From Sediminibacterium soli (GTDB lineage Bacteria > Bacteroidota > Bacteroidia > Chitinophagales > Chitinophagaceae), in NCBI RefSeq assembly GCF_009939225.1, contig NZ_JAACJR010000008.1, forward strand, positions 617,107 to 681,106: 64,000 nt of DNA, given 5' to 3'. Shown one piece after another: positions 43,369 to 53,384 of the stretch. Each line of letters opens with the position of its first letter. Position 1 is the first letter of the stretch. Below the pieces are notes generated by a model that saw only the letters and a list, made by a program, of their open reading frames with translations, made no database searches and was not told the DNA's origin. Made by a program: the position numbers and the translations under genes.

Positions 43369-43399
43369 CATCATTCAAATACAACAAGCAATCTATTTT

Positions 43400-44686
43400 A
43401 TGAAAAAAATATTCTTACTGATACCGGTTCTGGCGCTGGCAATGGCTGCGCAGGCGCAGGTAACTGCCAGCAACGAGCTCAAAACCCTTATCGGGCAATC
43501 CTTCGGTTATTTTCCCAAAGTGAAGGAAACGGAAAATGCCGTTGTGACCGCGCAGGAAAAACTTACCCTCACCGAGCTGAACAAATACCCCGAAGTAACA
43601 GCCGATGCCTCTTACGCTTATGTAAGACCCAAAATCGAAATACCGCTGAATGGCGAAAACTTCCAGTTTGCACCGGTTCATAATGTAAGCGGAGCAGTGA
43701 ATGCCAATTACCTGCTTTTTGATTTCGGCCGCTTAAAAGCGAATGTGAACCGTTCAAAAGACGACCTGCTGTATGCCCGGCACAACGTGGAGAACGTAAA
43801 GGCGCAGCTTGCCTACCAGGTGTCTAACGTGTATTACAACATCGTGTATTTACAGAAAGCGATCGGCATACAGGACAGCGTACTCCGTTTCCTGAACGAG
43901 AACAAAACCATCGTGGAAAGCCAGCTGCGCAACGGCACCGCCCTGCGTATCGACCTGCTGAATATACAGGCATCCATCGACAATGAACAGAACCGTAAGA
44001 TAGACCTGCAGAACAGCCTGCAGAAACAGCTGAACCTGCTGGAATATACCACGGGAAGCAAACAGACAGCGCATGCAGGCAGTTTTGATTTTGATATCAG
44101 TCTTACCGACCCGGGTGCCGCCCTCGGCGCCGCGCAGCAGAACAATTACGATTTCATTCTGGCAAAAGACAGGATCAAACAGGCAGAGTCGGATCTTGCC
44201 ATTACCCGGATTTCGGAAAAACCGACCATCGGGTTGAAAGGTTCCGCGGGTATTAAAAATGGCTATGTGCCCTATATCGCCGATATGCGTTTCAATTATA
44301 TGGCCGGTGTAGGTCTCAGCATCCCAATCTACAACGGAGGTAAAAACAGACAGCAGCAGAAACTGCAGCAGAACATCATCAGACAAAATGAACTGGCGGT
44401 GGAAACGCTGGCCGGCACTTATAAAAAAGATATCGAACAGGCGCTGACCGATATCGGTTCCAGCCTGGAACGCATCAGGAACACACGCGGCCAGATAGAA
44501 CAGGCCCAGGCTGCCCAGGGCCTGGCATCCACGCGTTTCAAAGGCGGCACCGGCACCAATCTCGAAATCACCAACGCCAGTACCAATGTACAGCGCGCCC
44601 TGCTGACCAAACTGCAATACGAATACCAGTTATGTATTGCCAAACTTGAATTGACGAAGTTGATGGGGTATCCGTACTGGCAATAG
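43400..44686 (+). CDS. TolC family outer membrane efflux channel
   Basis: 428 residues with a signal peptide (MKKIFLLIPVLALAMAAQAQ) and the repeated coiled-coil/barrel pattern of TolC: two halves, each with a YxxVxNxYYNI-type helix followed by LRNGTALRIDLLNI in the first half and FKGGTGTNLEITNASTN in the second. Last gene of the efflux operon, 31 bases after the pump gene; forms a trimeric duct with EmrA- and EmrB-like partners. Confidence 0.94.
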   Translation: MKKIFLLIPVLALAMAAQAQVTASNELKTLIGQSFGYFPKVKETENAVVTAQEKLTLTELNKYPEVTADASYAYVRPKIEIPLNGENFQFAPVHNVSGAVNANYLLFDFGRLKANVNRSKDDLLYARHNVENVKAQLAYQVSNVYYNIVYLQKAIGIQDSVLRFLNENKTIVESQLRNGTALRIDLLNIQASIDNEQNRKIDLQNSLQKQLNLLEYTTGSKQTAHAGSFDFDISLTDPGAALGAAQQNNYDFILAKDRIKQAESDLAITRISEKPTIGLKGSAGIKNGYVPYIADMRFNYMAGVGLSIPIYNGGKNRQQQKLQQNIIRQNELAVETLAGTYKKDIEQALTDIGSSLERIRNTRGQIEQAQAAQGLASTRFKGGTGTNLEITNASTNVQRALLTKLQYEYQLCIAKLELTKLMGYPYWQ

Positions 44687-44783
44687 GAAGTCTGTGTTTT
44701 ATAGTCTGTGGGCTGTGATTTGTTGCTATTGGCTCACAGCTGTTCAGAAGAATCAGTTATGATTGTCGAATCAGCCGGTTATT

Positions 44784-44900
44784 CTCTGCGAAGCTCCTTG
44801 GACTCCGCGCCTCTGCGATAAAAGCATTTTGGATTTTGGAGATGTCTGATTTTCGGAAGTCTTTTCACCGCGGAGACGCAGGAGGTGCCGAGATACGCAG
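44784..44900. repeat. intergenic inverted repeat (CTCTGCG/CGCAG type)
   Basis: TCTCTGCGAAGCTCC...CTCCGCGCCTCTGCG (44784-44817) faces TTCACCGCGGAGACGCAGG...GAGATACGCAG (44862-44900). The words CTCCGCG and CGCGGAG are exact complements. The gap 44687-44971 (285 bases) also has TAGTCTGTGG-type words (44716 on) like those at 61995-62078. No gene is visible. Confidence 0.6.
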
Positions 44901-44971
44901 TGACAATAGAATCTTTCTTTTATTTTGCCCTGTTTCTTCCGAACAGTTGTGCTTATTAACTCAACCATAGA

Positions 44972-45355
44972 CTAACTCACCTCGAACCAAATCGGCGTTT
45001 CATCGTCCGGTACGGCGTTGTAATTGACGAACAGCTCCTCTCCTTTTTTTACACCCCTTACGGTTTTGATCCGGATGGTCTCTTCTTCAAAATCCATCTC
45101 GTATTCGCAGTTGGCCTGGTAGGAATGGTTATACAGCGAAACATATCCCCAGGCAACACAGGCCTGTTTCATTTCGTCGCCCCATTCAAAAATATAATCG
45201 AACAATGCGGTCTTCTCCGCCTGTGCCCTGTCTTCTGCAGACAACGGCAGCACCGGTGATATTTCGATGATGGTGCCCGCCGGGATGTCTTCGGTGGTGA
45301 AAACACCCCTTCCCCTGTTTACGGAAGGCGCTATGGTGAGTATCGGGAGGATCAT
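44972..45355 (-). CDS. SET domain protein (putative protein lysine methyltransferase)
   Basis: 127 residues, essentially a bare SET domain. GRGVFTTEDIPAGTIIEISPV forms the first strands, YVSLYNHSYQANCEYEMDF carries the NHS motif for S-adenosylmethionine binding, and VKKGEELFVNYN carries the ELxxxY motif. The frame is open upstream to 45433, but the ATG at 45353-45355 starts right at the domain. The target protein is unknown; small bacterial SET proteins are found across Bacteroidetes. Confidence 0.85.
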   Translation of the reverse strand: MILPILTIAPSVNRGRGVFTTEDIPAGTIIEISPVLPLSAEDRAQAEKTALFDYIFEWGDEMKQACVAWGYVSLYNHSYQANCEYEMDFEEETIRIKTVRGVKKGEELFVNYNAVPDDETPIWFEVS

Positions 45356-45517
45356 AGGGTACAAATGCTGATGAAGGTAGGCAATGACTGTGAAAAAGAT
45401 ACTGTTGAATACCGGATAATACGGGGTTGGCAAACCGGTGCATGATGCGGGCGGTTTGCCATTGCCGCAATCGTGAATTCTTAGTTTCCAATTATCAATT
45501 ACTGATTAACTTGCGGT

Positions 45518-46909
45518 ATGTCACTCGAACTCGAACAACCAGGCATTGCGGAGCAATTCGAGCAGCTGATCGCCAAAGAAGATAAGCTGGAGATCCGGGA
45601 GTTCCTGGATGACCAGAAGATCAGTGATGTTGCGGACCTCATCAATGAATTTCCCGAATACGAATCGCAGATCATCGCCAATATGGCGATACACCGTGCG
45701 GCAAGCGTATTCAAGATACTGGATATCGTTCAGCAGAAAGACATCGTCAAAGACCTGCCCTCGGCCAAAACCGCAGAGCTGCTCAATGAACTTCCTGCGG
45801 ATGACCGCACCGATTTTCTGGAGGAATTACCCAAAGCGGCCATCCGCGATCTCATCAAATTACTGGACCCCGAAGAACGCAGGATCACGTTATCGCTGCT
45901 GGGTTATCCCGAAGACAGCGTAGGCCGTTTGATGACGCCCGATTATGTGTACGTATATCTCCACAATACGGTAAACGAGGTATTTGACACCATCCGCAAA
46001 CACGCCAAAAACAGCGAAACGGTGGATGTGATCTATGTGATCAACGAATCGGGAATGCTGATCGATGATATGCGGATCAGGGATGTGATCCTGGCTTCGC
46101 CGGAGAAACGGGTGGACGAGATCATCGACGGACGGTTTGTTGCGCTGAAAGCAACCGATGACCAGGAGCATGCCAGCCAGGTATTTAAAATGAATAACCG
46201 CATGGCGCTTCCGGTTGTGGACGATAACCAGATACTGCTGGGCATCGTTACCATCGATGATATGCTCTGGGTGGCCAACGAGGAGTTCAGCGAGGACATG
46301 CAGAAAATGGGCGGTACCGAAGCGCTGGATGAACCTTATCTCGATATTCCTTTGCTGAAACTGTTCCGCAAACGTATCGGCTGGCTGGTGGTACTGTTCC
46401 TCGGAGAAATGCTCACCGCAACAGCGATGGGATATTTTGAAGACGAGATCGCAAAAGCGGTTGTGCTTACTTTGTTCATACCACTGATCATATCCTCCGG
46501 CGGCAACAGCGGCTCGCAGGCATCCACGCTGATCATACAGGCGATGGCAGTTGGTGAGATCACGATTGCAGACTGGTGGCGGGTAATGAGAAGAGAGATC
46601 AGCAGCGGCCTGCTGCTGGGACTGGTATTGGGACTGATCGGTTTTATCCGGGTGGTGGTATGGCATTCTGTGGCGCCGGAAATATACGGACCGCACTGGA
46701 TGATGATCGGCGCCACGGTCAGTTTCTCATTGATTGGTGTCGTCTTGTGGGGCACCCTGTCGGGTTCCATGCTCCCCATCCTGCTGAAAAAACTGGGCGC
46801 CGACCCGGCCGTTTCCTCCGCGCCGTTTGTAGCCACGCTGGTGGATGTGACCGGTCTGGTGATCTATTTCAGCTTTGCCTACTTTTTCCTGCAGGGTTTA
46901 TTGCTTTGA
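45518..46909 (+). CDS. mgtE: magnesium transporter
   Basis: 463-residue MgtE channel. An N-terminal superhelical domain (about 20-135, with LPSAKTAELLNELPADDRTD in part), two CBS domains (about 140-265, MTPDYVYVYLHNTVNEVFD...VDDNQILLGIVTIDDML), a plug helix and five membrane helices (about 285-463) with the GGNSGSQASTLIIQA selectivity region near 330. It gates Mg2+ entry by cytoplasmic Mg2+. Confidence 0.96.
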   Translation: MSLELEQPGIAEQFEQLIAKEDKLEIREFLDDQKISDVADLINEFPEYESQIIANMAIHRAASVFKILDIVQQKDIVKDLPSAKTAELLNELPADDRTDFLEELPKAAIRDLIKLLDPEERRITLSLLGYPEDSVGRLMTPDYVYVYLHNTVNEVFDTIRKHAKNSETVDVIYVINESGMLIDDMRIRDVILASPEKRVDEIIDGRFVALKATDDQEHASQVFKMNNRMALPVVDDNQILLGIVTIDDMLWVANEEFSEDMQKMGGTEALDEPYLDIPLLKLFRKRIGWLVVLFLGEMLTATAMGYFEDEIAKAVVLTLFIPLIISSGGNSGSQASTLIIQAMAVGEITIADWWRVMRREISSGLLLGLVLGLIGFIRVVVWHSVAPEIYGPHWMMIGATVSFSLIGVVLWGTLSGSMLPILLKKLGADPAVSSAPFVATLVDVTGLVIYFSFAYFFLQGLLL

Positions 46910-47062
46910 CCGCTGCCCGGCAGACCTTCACCGATAGCCGATAACCATACCCGGGACTTTGTTCTACGGTCGCGTGGTCTGTTGTAAATTTCATACGGCT
47001 TATGAAGAAATATGCTTTTTTGCATCTACCTTTCTACAGCTGCCCCCCATAAATACCACCGC

Positions 47063-50000
47063 ATGAAAAAAACCTCTACACTGCTGGCGATGCTGTTGCT
47101 GGTCCTCTTTGGCAGAACACAGAACAGCCCATCCGCTTATCCGAGTTTATTATGGGAGATCACAGGCAACGGACTTACACGGCCTTCTTACCTGTTTGGC
47201 ACCATGCATGTAAGCAACAAAATGGCGTTTCACTTAAGCGATTCATTTTACCATGCCATCGCCAGCTGCAGCACCGTATCGCTGGAACTCGATCCCAAGC
47301 AATGGCAATCGGAAATGTTCCGGCTGCAGCAGTCGCAGACTGCGATGGTACTGTACCAGCGTGTGCCTTCGGATTACATCAACGAACGCTCATTCCGGCT
47401 CAACAGCCGTTATGCGGCCGATATCAAAAGAGCGCTGAGCGAAGAACCCTATGTGATCAATGGATTGTTGTACCGGACAGCAGATGGACAGTCCAATTTC
47501 CAGGAAAACACTTACCTGGACCTGTATGTATACCAGACCGCACGCAAGCTGGGTAAAAAAGCGACAGGCGTTGAAAACTATATGGAGTCGGAAAGGATAC
47601 AGCTGGAAGCGCGGGAAGACATGATGCGGGCAAGAAACCGGATAAGGGTGAATTTCAACAACGAAAACCCCTACGAGATACAACGCAGGATACAGGAGGC
47701 CTACCGCCGCGGAGATCTTTCCATGCTGGACTCGCTAAGCCAGCTGACGGGCAGCAATGAGGCTTTCAACGAGAAATTCCTTTATGGCCGCAACGATATA
47801 CAGGCCAATTCCATCGATTCGATCATCAGGAAGGAATCCCTGTTCGTAGCCGTGGGCGCAGCGCACCTGCCGGGCAAACGCGGGGTGATAGAACTGTTGC
47901 GGCGCAAGGGGTATACGCTGCGGCCTGTGAACATGACCGACCGCGACGCGGAGCAACGCGACCGTATCGACAAAATACGCGTGCCTGTGCAGATGCAGAC
48001 CGTTTTATCTGACGACGGGCTGATTGAACTGAAAGTTCCGGGCAAGTTATTCAGACGCACCGATATCAGTTTCTCCGAAAGCTGGCAATATGCCGATATG
48101 GAAAACGGTGCCTACTATATGCTTTCCCGCATTAAAACACATCCCGGCCAGACGGCCGAAGCACCGCAGGGCATTGCCCGGAAAACCGATAGCCTGCTGT
48201 ACGAGAACATCCCCGGAAAAATACTGGAGAAAAAAAATATCAGCGTAAACGGTTACAACGGTATCAGTATCATTAACAAAACAAGACGCGGCGATATACA
48301 GCGCTATGCGATTATTTACACCGCGCAGGAAGTGCTGGTTTTTAAAATGAGCGGCAACGACGATTATGTGTACGGCAAAGAAGCGGATGATTTTTTCGGA
48401 TCCATCCGTTTACAGCAGCCGGCTGCCATTCAATGGGCGAACTTTTCACCGGCCTGGGGTGGTTTTACCATAGCGATGCCGCAGAAACCGGCGATAAGTC
48501 CGGGTACGGGTGAGGACTTCAGGTCCGGATCCCTGTACGAAGCTGTCGATGCCTCGAACGGCGATGCCTATATGGTGATGCAGAAGCATATCCACAACCA
48601 TGGTTTCATAGAAGAAGATACATTCGATATCTCGCTGATCGCTGAAAGCCTGAAGAGTTCCGAGGCGATCGACAAAGAACTGTCGCGCAAATTCGGCAAG
48701 CAGGATGGAGTGGACGCATTGGATATGGTATTCAGCCTGAAGGATGGCGGTGTATTAAAGGCACGCGCCTTCATAAAGGGTGCGCAGTATTACCTGCTTA
48801 CGGCAAGAGGCCATAATCCCAGAGCCGGTTTTAACCGTTTCTTCAGCAGTTTTCACACCAACGAATGGAAATACCCGGCACCACAGTTGTATACCGATCC
48901 ATCGCTTGGGTTTACGGTAACAACGCCGGTGCAGCCTGCCATCGACAAAGACCTGAAAGAATTCCTCAACAAACAATTGTATGGCACACTGAGCATTTTA
49001 CTCAATGAACGTTACCAGGCGCATGCCTTTCCGCGCAATGCGTATTTTAAAAGCGATTCCACCGGCGAAGCGGTACAGGTAACGGTATCCACGTTCGCGA
49101 AATATTATTCGCAGAAAGACACGGCAGCTTTCTGGAATGCAGAAATGGACTGGAAAAAAATCCAGACCAATTTCGTAATAGACAGCAAGACCTTCGAAAC
49201 CGGGGCAGATGCATCGCTGGTTTGCCGGTATGTATTGTCCGACACCAATACCAGCAGGAGAATCAAAGGCCTGGCCATTTTATCCGGCAACAAATTGTAC
49301 CGCGTACAGGCGCTGGTCGATAACAACAGCCGGGAAAGCAGTTTTATCGGAACCTTCTTCAGCAGCTTCCAACCGATACGGGACACGGCCGCAGCAACCT
49401 TATTCAGCAGCAGGTCTGCACAGTTACTCGAAGATATACAAAGCGGCGACAGCTCGGTTCAGAAGTTCGCCAGGTCCGCGGTCGGCCTGGTCGGTTTTGC
49501 CGGTTCCGATATCGCCGGTCTGAAAAAAGCATTTGACGGCATCAAACCGGACAGCAGGGATTATCTCTCCACCAAAACAAAACTGGTGCTGGCCGCCGGT
49601 CAGATAAAAGACACCCTGCAATACCAGCAAAGGCTCGACTGGCTCAGGGATATCTATGACCGCTACGCTGACACCAGCATGTACCAGAATGCTGCTCTGC
49701 AGGCGATCGCCGGCAGCAAAACAACAGCAGCTTATGCCGTTCTGAAAAAGATTCTCGTGGAAAACCCACCGGTGTTTGACAATAGTTTCGAATACCAGAC
49801 TTTGTTCAGGACAATTTCCGACAGTCTTTCACTGGCCGCCGGTCTGTATCCCGATATACTGCAGCTGACCGCTTTTGACGATTACAAACAGCCGGTGATA
49901 ACGCTGCTTGCCAAACTGGTAGACAGCAGCCGGCTGCCGGCGGAAAGTTACCGGACGCAGTTTTCCAAACTGTTTTTCGATCTGCAGATACAATGCAAAA

Positions 50001-50743
50001 AATTACAGGCGCTCGGTGAACGCGAAATGATGCGGTTGCAACAGGCCGAAAATGAACCCGGCATGGGTATCTACATGGGCAGTTATGCAAACGGCGTTCC
50101 GGGCAGTCCCGCCAATCTGCTGATCGGCAGCTACCTGGTATTGGTCATGCCCTTCTATGACGAAAACCCGCAGGTGGCCAAACTGTTCGCCAGGCTGCTG
50201 CATGGCAGCGATGTTTCCACAAAAATGCAGGTGGCCCTGCTGCTGGCGCGCAACGGCAAAAGCCTTCCCGACAGCGCCTGGATGGCTATTGCCGAAAACG
50301 ACCAGTACCGTTCTGCATTATTTGAGCGACTGGATAAGCTTAACAAACTTTCCCTGTTCCCTGCAAAATTCAACACGCAGGAAGCCATCAGCCGCTCACT
50401 TGCCGTTAACAGCCGGCCGTACACGCGTGTGGTGGAGATACAGCCGATGGGCAGCCAAAAAGTGCGGGCTAAAAACGCCACCGGATACCTCTATTTCTTC
50501 AAATACCGCATACAGAAACAGGGCGACTGGCTGATGGCGGTCAACGGTCTGCAACCCTCAGACACCACGCAGGTAAAGATCGACCGCTCGATGACGAATA
50601 CGGGTAACAAAAAACTGGTGACCAACGGCACCGAGCAGGAACAGTTCAACAAGCTCGCCAGGCAGCTCGTGATGCGTAAAAGAAAAAGCGCCCTGTCTTT
50701 CTTCGAGCAGGAAAGGTTTGGACTGACGGAAGAAATGTTCTGA
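47063..50743 (+). CDS. large exported TraB/GumN-type protein with long uncharacterised C-terminal region
   Basis: 1226 residues. Signal peptide MKKTSTLLAMLLLVLFGRTQ, then a TraB/GumN domain (about 28-300) with SLLWEITGNGLTRPSYLFGT (GTMH near 46), a central Glu-rich helical part and VAVGAAHLPGKRGVIELLRRKGY near 262-284. TraB/GumN proteins are thought to be metal-dependent proteases of the Tiki/ChaN-like fold. The remaining 900 residues have repeated beta-rich segments (around 310-700) and an alpha-helical region (from about 790) and match no family I recognise. The frame is open 17 codons upstream; the ATG at 47063 begins the signal peptide. Confidence 0.8.
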   Translation: MKKTSTLLAMLLLVLFGRTQNSPSAYPSLLWEITGNGLTRPSYLFGTMHVSNKMAFHLSDSFYHAIASCSTVSLELDPKQWQSEMFRLQQSQTAMVLYQRVPSDYINERSFRLNSRYAADIKRALSEEPYVINGLLYRTADGQSNFQENTYLDLYVYQTARKLGKKATGVENYMESERIQLEAREDMMRARNRIRVNFNNENPYEIQRRIQEAYRRGDLSMLDSLSQLTGSNEAFNEKFLYGRNDIQANSIDSIIRKESLFVAVGAAHLPGKRGVIELLRRKGYTLRPVNMTDRDAEQRDRIDKIRVPVQMQTVLSDDGLIELKVPGKLFRRTDISFSESWQYADMENGAYYMLSRIKTHPGQTAEAPQGIARKTDSLLYENIPGKILEKKNISVNGYNGISIINKTRRGDIQRYAIIYTAQEVLVFKMSGNDDYVYGKEADDFFGSIRLQQPAAIQWANFSPAWGGFTIAMPQKPAISPGTGEDFRSGSLYEAVDASNGDAYMVMQKHIHNHGFIEEDTFDISLIAESLKSSEAIDKELSRKFGKQDGVDALDMVFSLKDGGVLKARAFIKGAQYYLLTARGHNPRAGFNRFFSSFHTNEWKYPAPQLYTDPSLGFTVTTPVQPAIDKDLKEFLNKQLYGTLSILLNERYQAHAFPRNAYFKSDSTGEAVQVTVSTFAKYYSQKDTAAFWNAEMDWKKIQTNFVIDSKTFETGADASLVCRYVLSDTNTSRRIKGLAILSGNKLYRVQALVDNNSRESSFIGTFFSSFQPIRDTAAATLFSSRSAQLLEDIQSGDSSVQKFARSAVGLVGFAGSDIAGLKKAFDGIKPDSRDYLSTKTKLVLAAGQIKDTLQYQQRLDWLRDIYDRYADTSMYQNAALQAIAGSKTTAAYAVLKKILVENPPVFDNSFEYQTLFRTISDSLSLAAGLYPDILQLTAFDDYKQPVITLLAKLVDSSRLPAESYRTQFSKLFFDLQIQCKKLQALGEREMMRLQQAENEPGMGIYMGSYANGVPGSPANLLIGSYLVLVMPFYDENPQVAKLFARLLHGSDVSTKMQVALLLARNGKSLPDSAWMAIAENDQYRSALFERLDKLNKLSLFPAKFNTQEAISRSLAVNSRPYTRVVEIQPMGSQKVRAKNATGYLYFFKYRIQKQGDWLMAVNGLQPSDTTQVKIDRSMTNTGNKKLVTNGTEQEQFNKLARQLVMRKRKSALSFFEQERFGLTEEMF

Positions 50744-50756
50744 GCATAAAAACAAC

Positions 50757-53384
50757 TTACTCAACGGTGAGCGTTTCTTTCAGCCAGGTGGTTCGTGACG
50801 AAGCGCCGATCATGAGACGGAATTCCCCGGGTTCGATGATCCTGTGCATTTTTTCGTCGAACATTTCGAGCATTTCGGGGGTGATGAGAAAAGATATCCT
50901 TTTGGTTTCACCGGGACGAAGATGTATGCGCTGAAAACCTTTTAGCTCCATTACCGGGCGTGCCACAGAAGCCAGTCTGTCATGTATATACAGTTGTACC
51001 ACCTCGTCTCCTTCCCGTTTGCCTGTGTTGGTGAGATTGAACGACACGGTTGCCGAATCTTTCGCGCTGATGTTTTTCCTGTCGAGCCTGATAGCATCAT
51101 AATGAAAATTGGTATAACTAAGTCCGTATCCAAAAGGGAATAAGGGAAGACCACTCAGGTTCTGGTAGTCATCTCCCCTGCCGGTGGGTTTGTGGTTATA
51201 TACAAGCGGCAGCTGCGCTTCGTCTATCGGAAAACTGACCGGTAAACGACCGGCGGGATTGGCATCGCCAAATAATACAGCCGCCAATGCCTCGCCACCC
51301 ATTTCACCTGGATACCATACATCGATGATGCCATCAACGCTGTCGATCCAGTGCTGCATGGTGATGGCGCTGCCTCCTACCAATACAACGAGGACAGGCT
51401 TTCCGGTACCGGCTACCGCCCTGATCAGCTGCTCCTGTTGCCCGGGCAACGATAACATGGCACGATCACGGAACTCTCCTTCTTCTATTCCGGCAACAAT
51501 GATCGCCATATCCGATTGCCGCGCAGCGCTGACCGCCTCATTGATCTTCTCCTGTGTATTATTCTCAATACCCCGATTCCATACAAGCCGGATATGTGCA
51601 TTGCCCGTTGCCTCATAGAATTCAACCCTGATATCATACAGTTTGTCCTTCTCAAATACCTGGTCAGCAAGTCTTGTATGAAAACTCTGTTTATCCCACT
51701 GGTCGATCAGCAGTTTATCGTTAACATACAAGCGGTATCCATCATTTCCCTCCAGCCCGATCGCGAATTTTCCGGTTTCGGGTGACCGTAATTTCCCCGT
51801 CCAGCGAACGGAATACTGGTCGTTTTGCAATGCAGTATCGGGTGGATACAATGTCCAGTGAAAATTGATGGCGGCATCTTTTCGTGTAAGAACAGGTTTG
51901 CCCTTAAGGTCAATAGTATTGTAATACGTCCCCAGCAACCCGTCAACAAAAGAACCCGAAGGAATGGTCTCCGTCTGCACATCATACCTGCCCGGACCGG
52001 GTGCATAGGTAAGTTTTGTTTTTGTTCCCAGCCGCTGCTGTATGCCATCGAGTATGCTGATCTTTGCGTTTCCCGGTCCGCTGTAACCACCTAATCTCCC
52101 TTCAACGGCATCCGTGCCGATCACTGCTATCGAAGCCATGTTTTCCCCGAGGGGCAGTATGTTTTTTTCATTTTTCAACAGCACCATGGATCGTATTGCG
52201 GCTTCTTTCGCCAAGGCGCGGTGTGCAGCGATATTCACCGGTGTTTCCGGAACATAGGGCTTTTCAAATAATCCCAGTTCAAACTTTGCCCTGAGTACGC
52301 GCGTCACTGCATCGTCTATCCGTTTGGCTTCGATCGCTCCGTTTAAGAAAGGTGCAATAAATAACGAATGATGCGAATAATCTGTTTGAAAGATCACATC
52401 CAGCCCGTTTGTGATCGCTTTTTTCCCGGCTTCCCCATAGTCCTTTGCGGTAAAATGCAGCACATTGGCGCCACCCACTGCGCTGGCATCGGAGATCACA
52501 AATCCGTTGAAATGCCAGGTATCTTTCAGCTGTTTATTCAGCAGCCAGTCATTGGCAGTGGCCGGGCTTCCGTCCAGCGAATTATAAGCTGTCATCACCG
52601 ATCTGGCGCCGCCTTTTCCGATGGCTGCTTTGAAGGGCGGGAAATAGATCTCCTCCAGCAATCTTTTGTTGTAATGAATGGGGTAACTGTCGCGGCCACC
52701 GTCTCCCACATTTGCGATAAAATGTTTCGGCGTAGTGATGATGCCATTTTGTTCAAAAGACCGGATAAAAGCCACAGCCATTTCGGATGCAAGAAAAGGA
52801 TCCTCTCCATAGGTTTCTTCTGTTCTGCCCCAGCGAACATCGCTCGCGATGTTTACCACCGGTGTCAGCACCTGGCGTATACCGCGGGATCCCGTCTCTT
52901 GGGCAATGGCGGTCGCCACTTTTCGCATCAACGCAGTATCCCAGCTTGCCGCCAATGCGATCGCCTGCGGAAAAGAAGTGGCGCCGCCGCGGACAAGACC
53001 ATGCAAAGCTTCATCAAATGCGATGATGGGAATCCCCAGCCGGGTATGCTCCACAAAATACCTTTGTATCGCGTTGATCTTTTTTGCGAGTGTGATCGCA
53101 TCGTCATCGGTCTTGTATTGCAGTAATTGCGATGCTGCGTGTTCTCCCTGTGATCCGGCGCTTACCTGGAACCCGAAAATACCATACCGGTACCTGGCAG
53201 AATCTGCACCCGGCTCGCCGGGTATCATAAACAGCTGCCAGAATTTTTCTTCCGGCGTCATACGCCCCAGCAGATCGCTTACACGTTCGCTTACCGGCAG
53301 CGCAGAATTTTTATAGGCAGGCAATTGTGCCTGTAACACCGTTACTGACAAAACCATCCAAAGAAGCAGGCCGTTTTTTTTCAT
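50757..53384 (-). CDS. glycoside hydrolase family 3 beta-glucosidase with PA14 insert
   Basis: 875 residues. Signal peptide MKKNGLLLWMVLSVTVLQAQ; GH3 barrel domain with KHF (220-222) and the nucleophile Asp299 in NGFVISDASAVGG; then the alpha/beta sandwich domain, interrupted by a PA14-like module (about 480-620: GLLGTYYNTIDLKGKPV...GNDGYRLYVNDKLLIDQWD in part), and a C-terminal fibronectin III-like domain. PA14 inserts usually shape the binding cleft. The frame runs open to 53531, but the ATG at 53382-53384 overlaps the GNAT stop as ATGA and starts a signal peptide. Confidence 0.94.
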   Translation of the reverse strand: MKKNGLLLWMVLSVTVLQAQLPAYKNSALPVSERVSDLLGRMTPEEKFWQLFMIPGEPGADSARYRYGIFGFQVSAGSQGEHAASQLLQYKTDDDAITLAKKINAIQRYFVEHTRLGIPIIAFDEALHGLVRGGATSFPQAIALAASWDTALMRKVATAIAQETGSRGIRQVLTPVVNIASDVRWGRTEETYGEDPFLASEMAVAFIRSFEQNGIITTPKHFIANVGDGGRDSYPIHYNKRLLEEIYFPPFKAAIGKGGARSVMTAYNSLDGSPATANDWLLNKQLKDTWHFNGFVISDASAVGGANVLHFTAKDYGEAGKKAITNGLDVIFQTDYSHHSLFIAPFLNGAIEAKRIDDAVTRVLRAKFELGLFEKPYVPETPVNIAAHRALAKEAAIRSMVLLKNEKNILPLGENMASIAVIGTDAVEGRLGGYSGPGNAKISILDGIQQRLGTKTKLTYAPGPGRYDVQTETIPSGSFVDGLLGTYYNTIDLKGKPVLTRKDAAINFHWTLYPPDTALQNDQYSVRWTGKLRSPETGKFAIGLEGNDGYRLYVNDKLLIDQWDKQSFHTRLADQVFEKDKLYDIRVEFYEATGNAHIRLVWNRGIENNTQEKINEAVSAARQSDMAIIVAGIEEGEFRDRAMLSLPGQQEQLIRAVAGTGKPVLVVLVGGSAITMQHWIDSVDGIIDVWYPGEMGGEALAAVLFGDANPAGRLPVSFPIDEAQLPLVYNHKPTGRGDDYQNLSGLPLFPFGYGLSYTNFHYDAIRLDRKNISAKDSATVSFNLTNTGKREGDEVVQLYIHDRLASVARPVMELKGFQRIHLRPGETKRISFLITPEMLEMFDEKMHRIIEPGEFRLMIGASSRTTWLKETLTVE

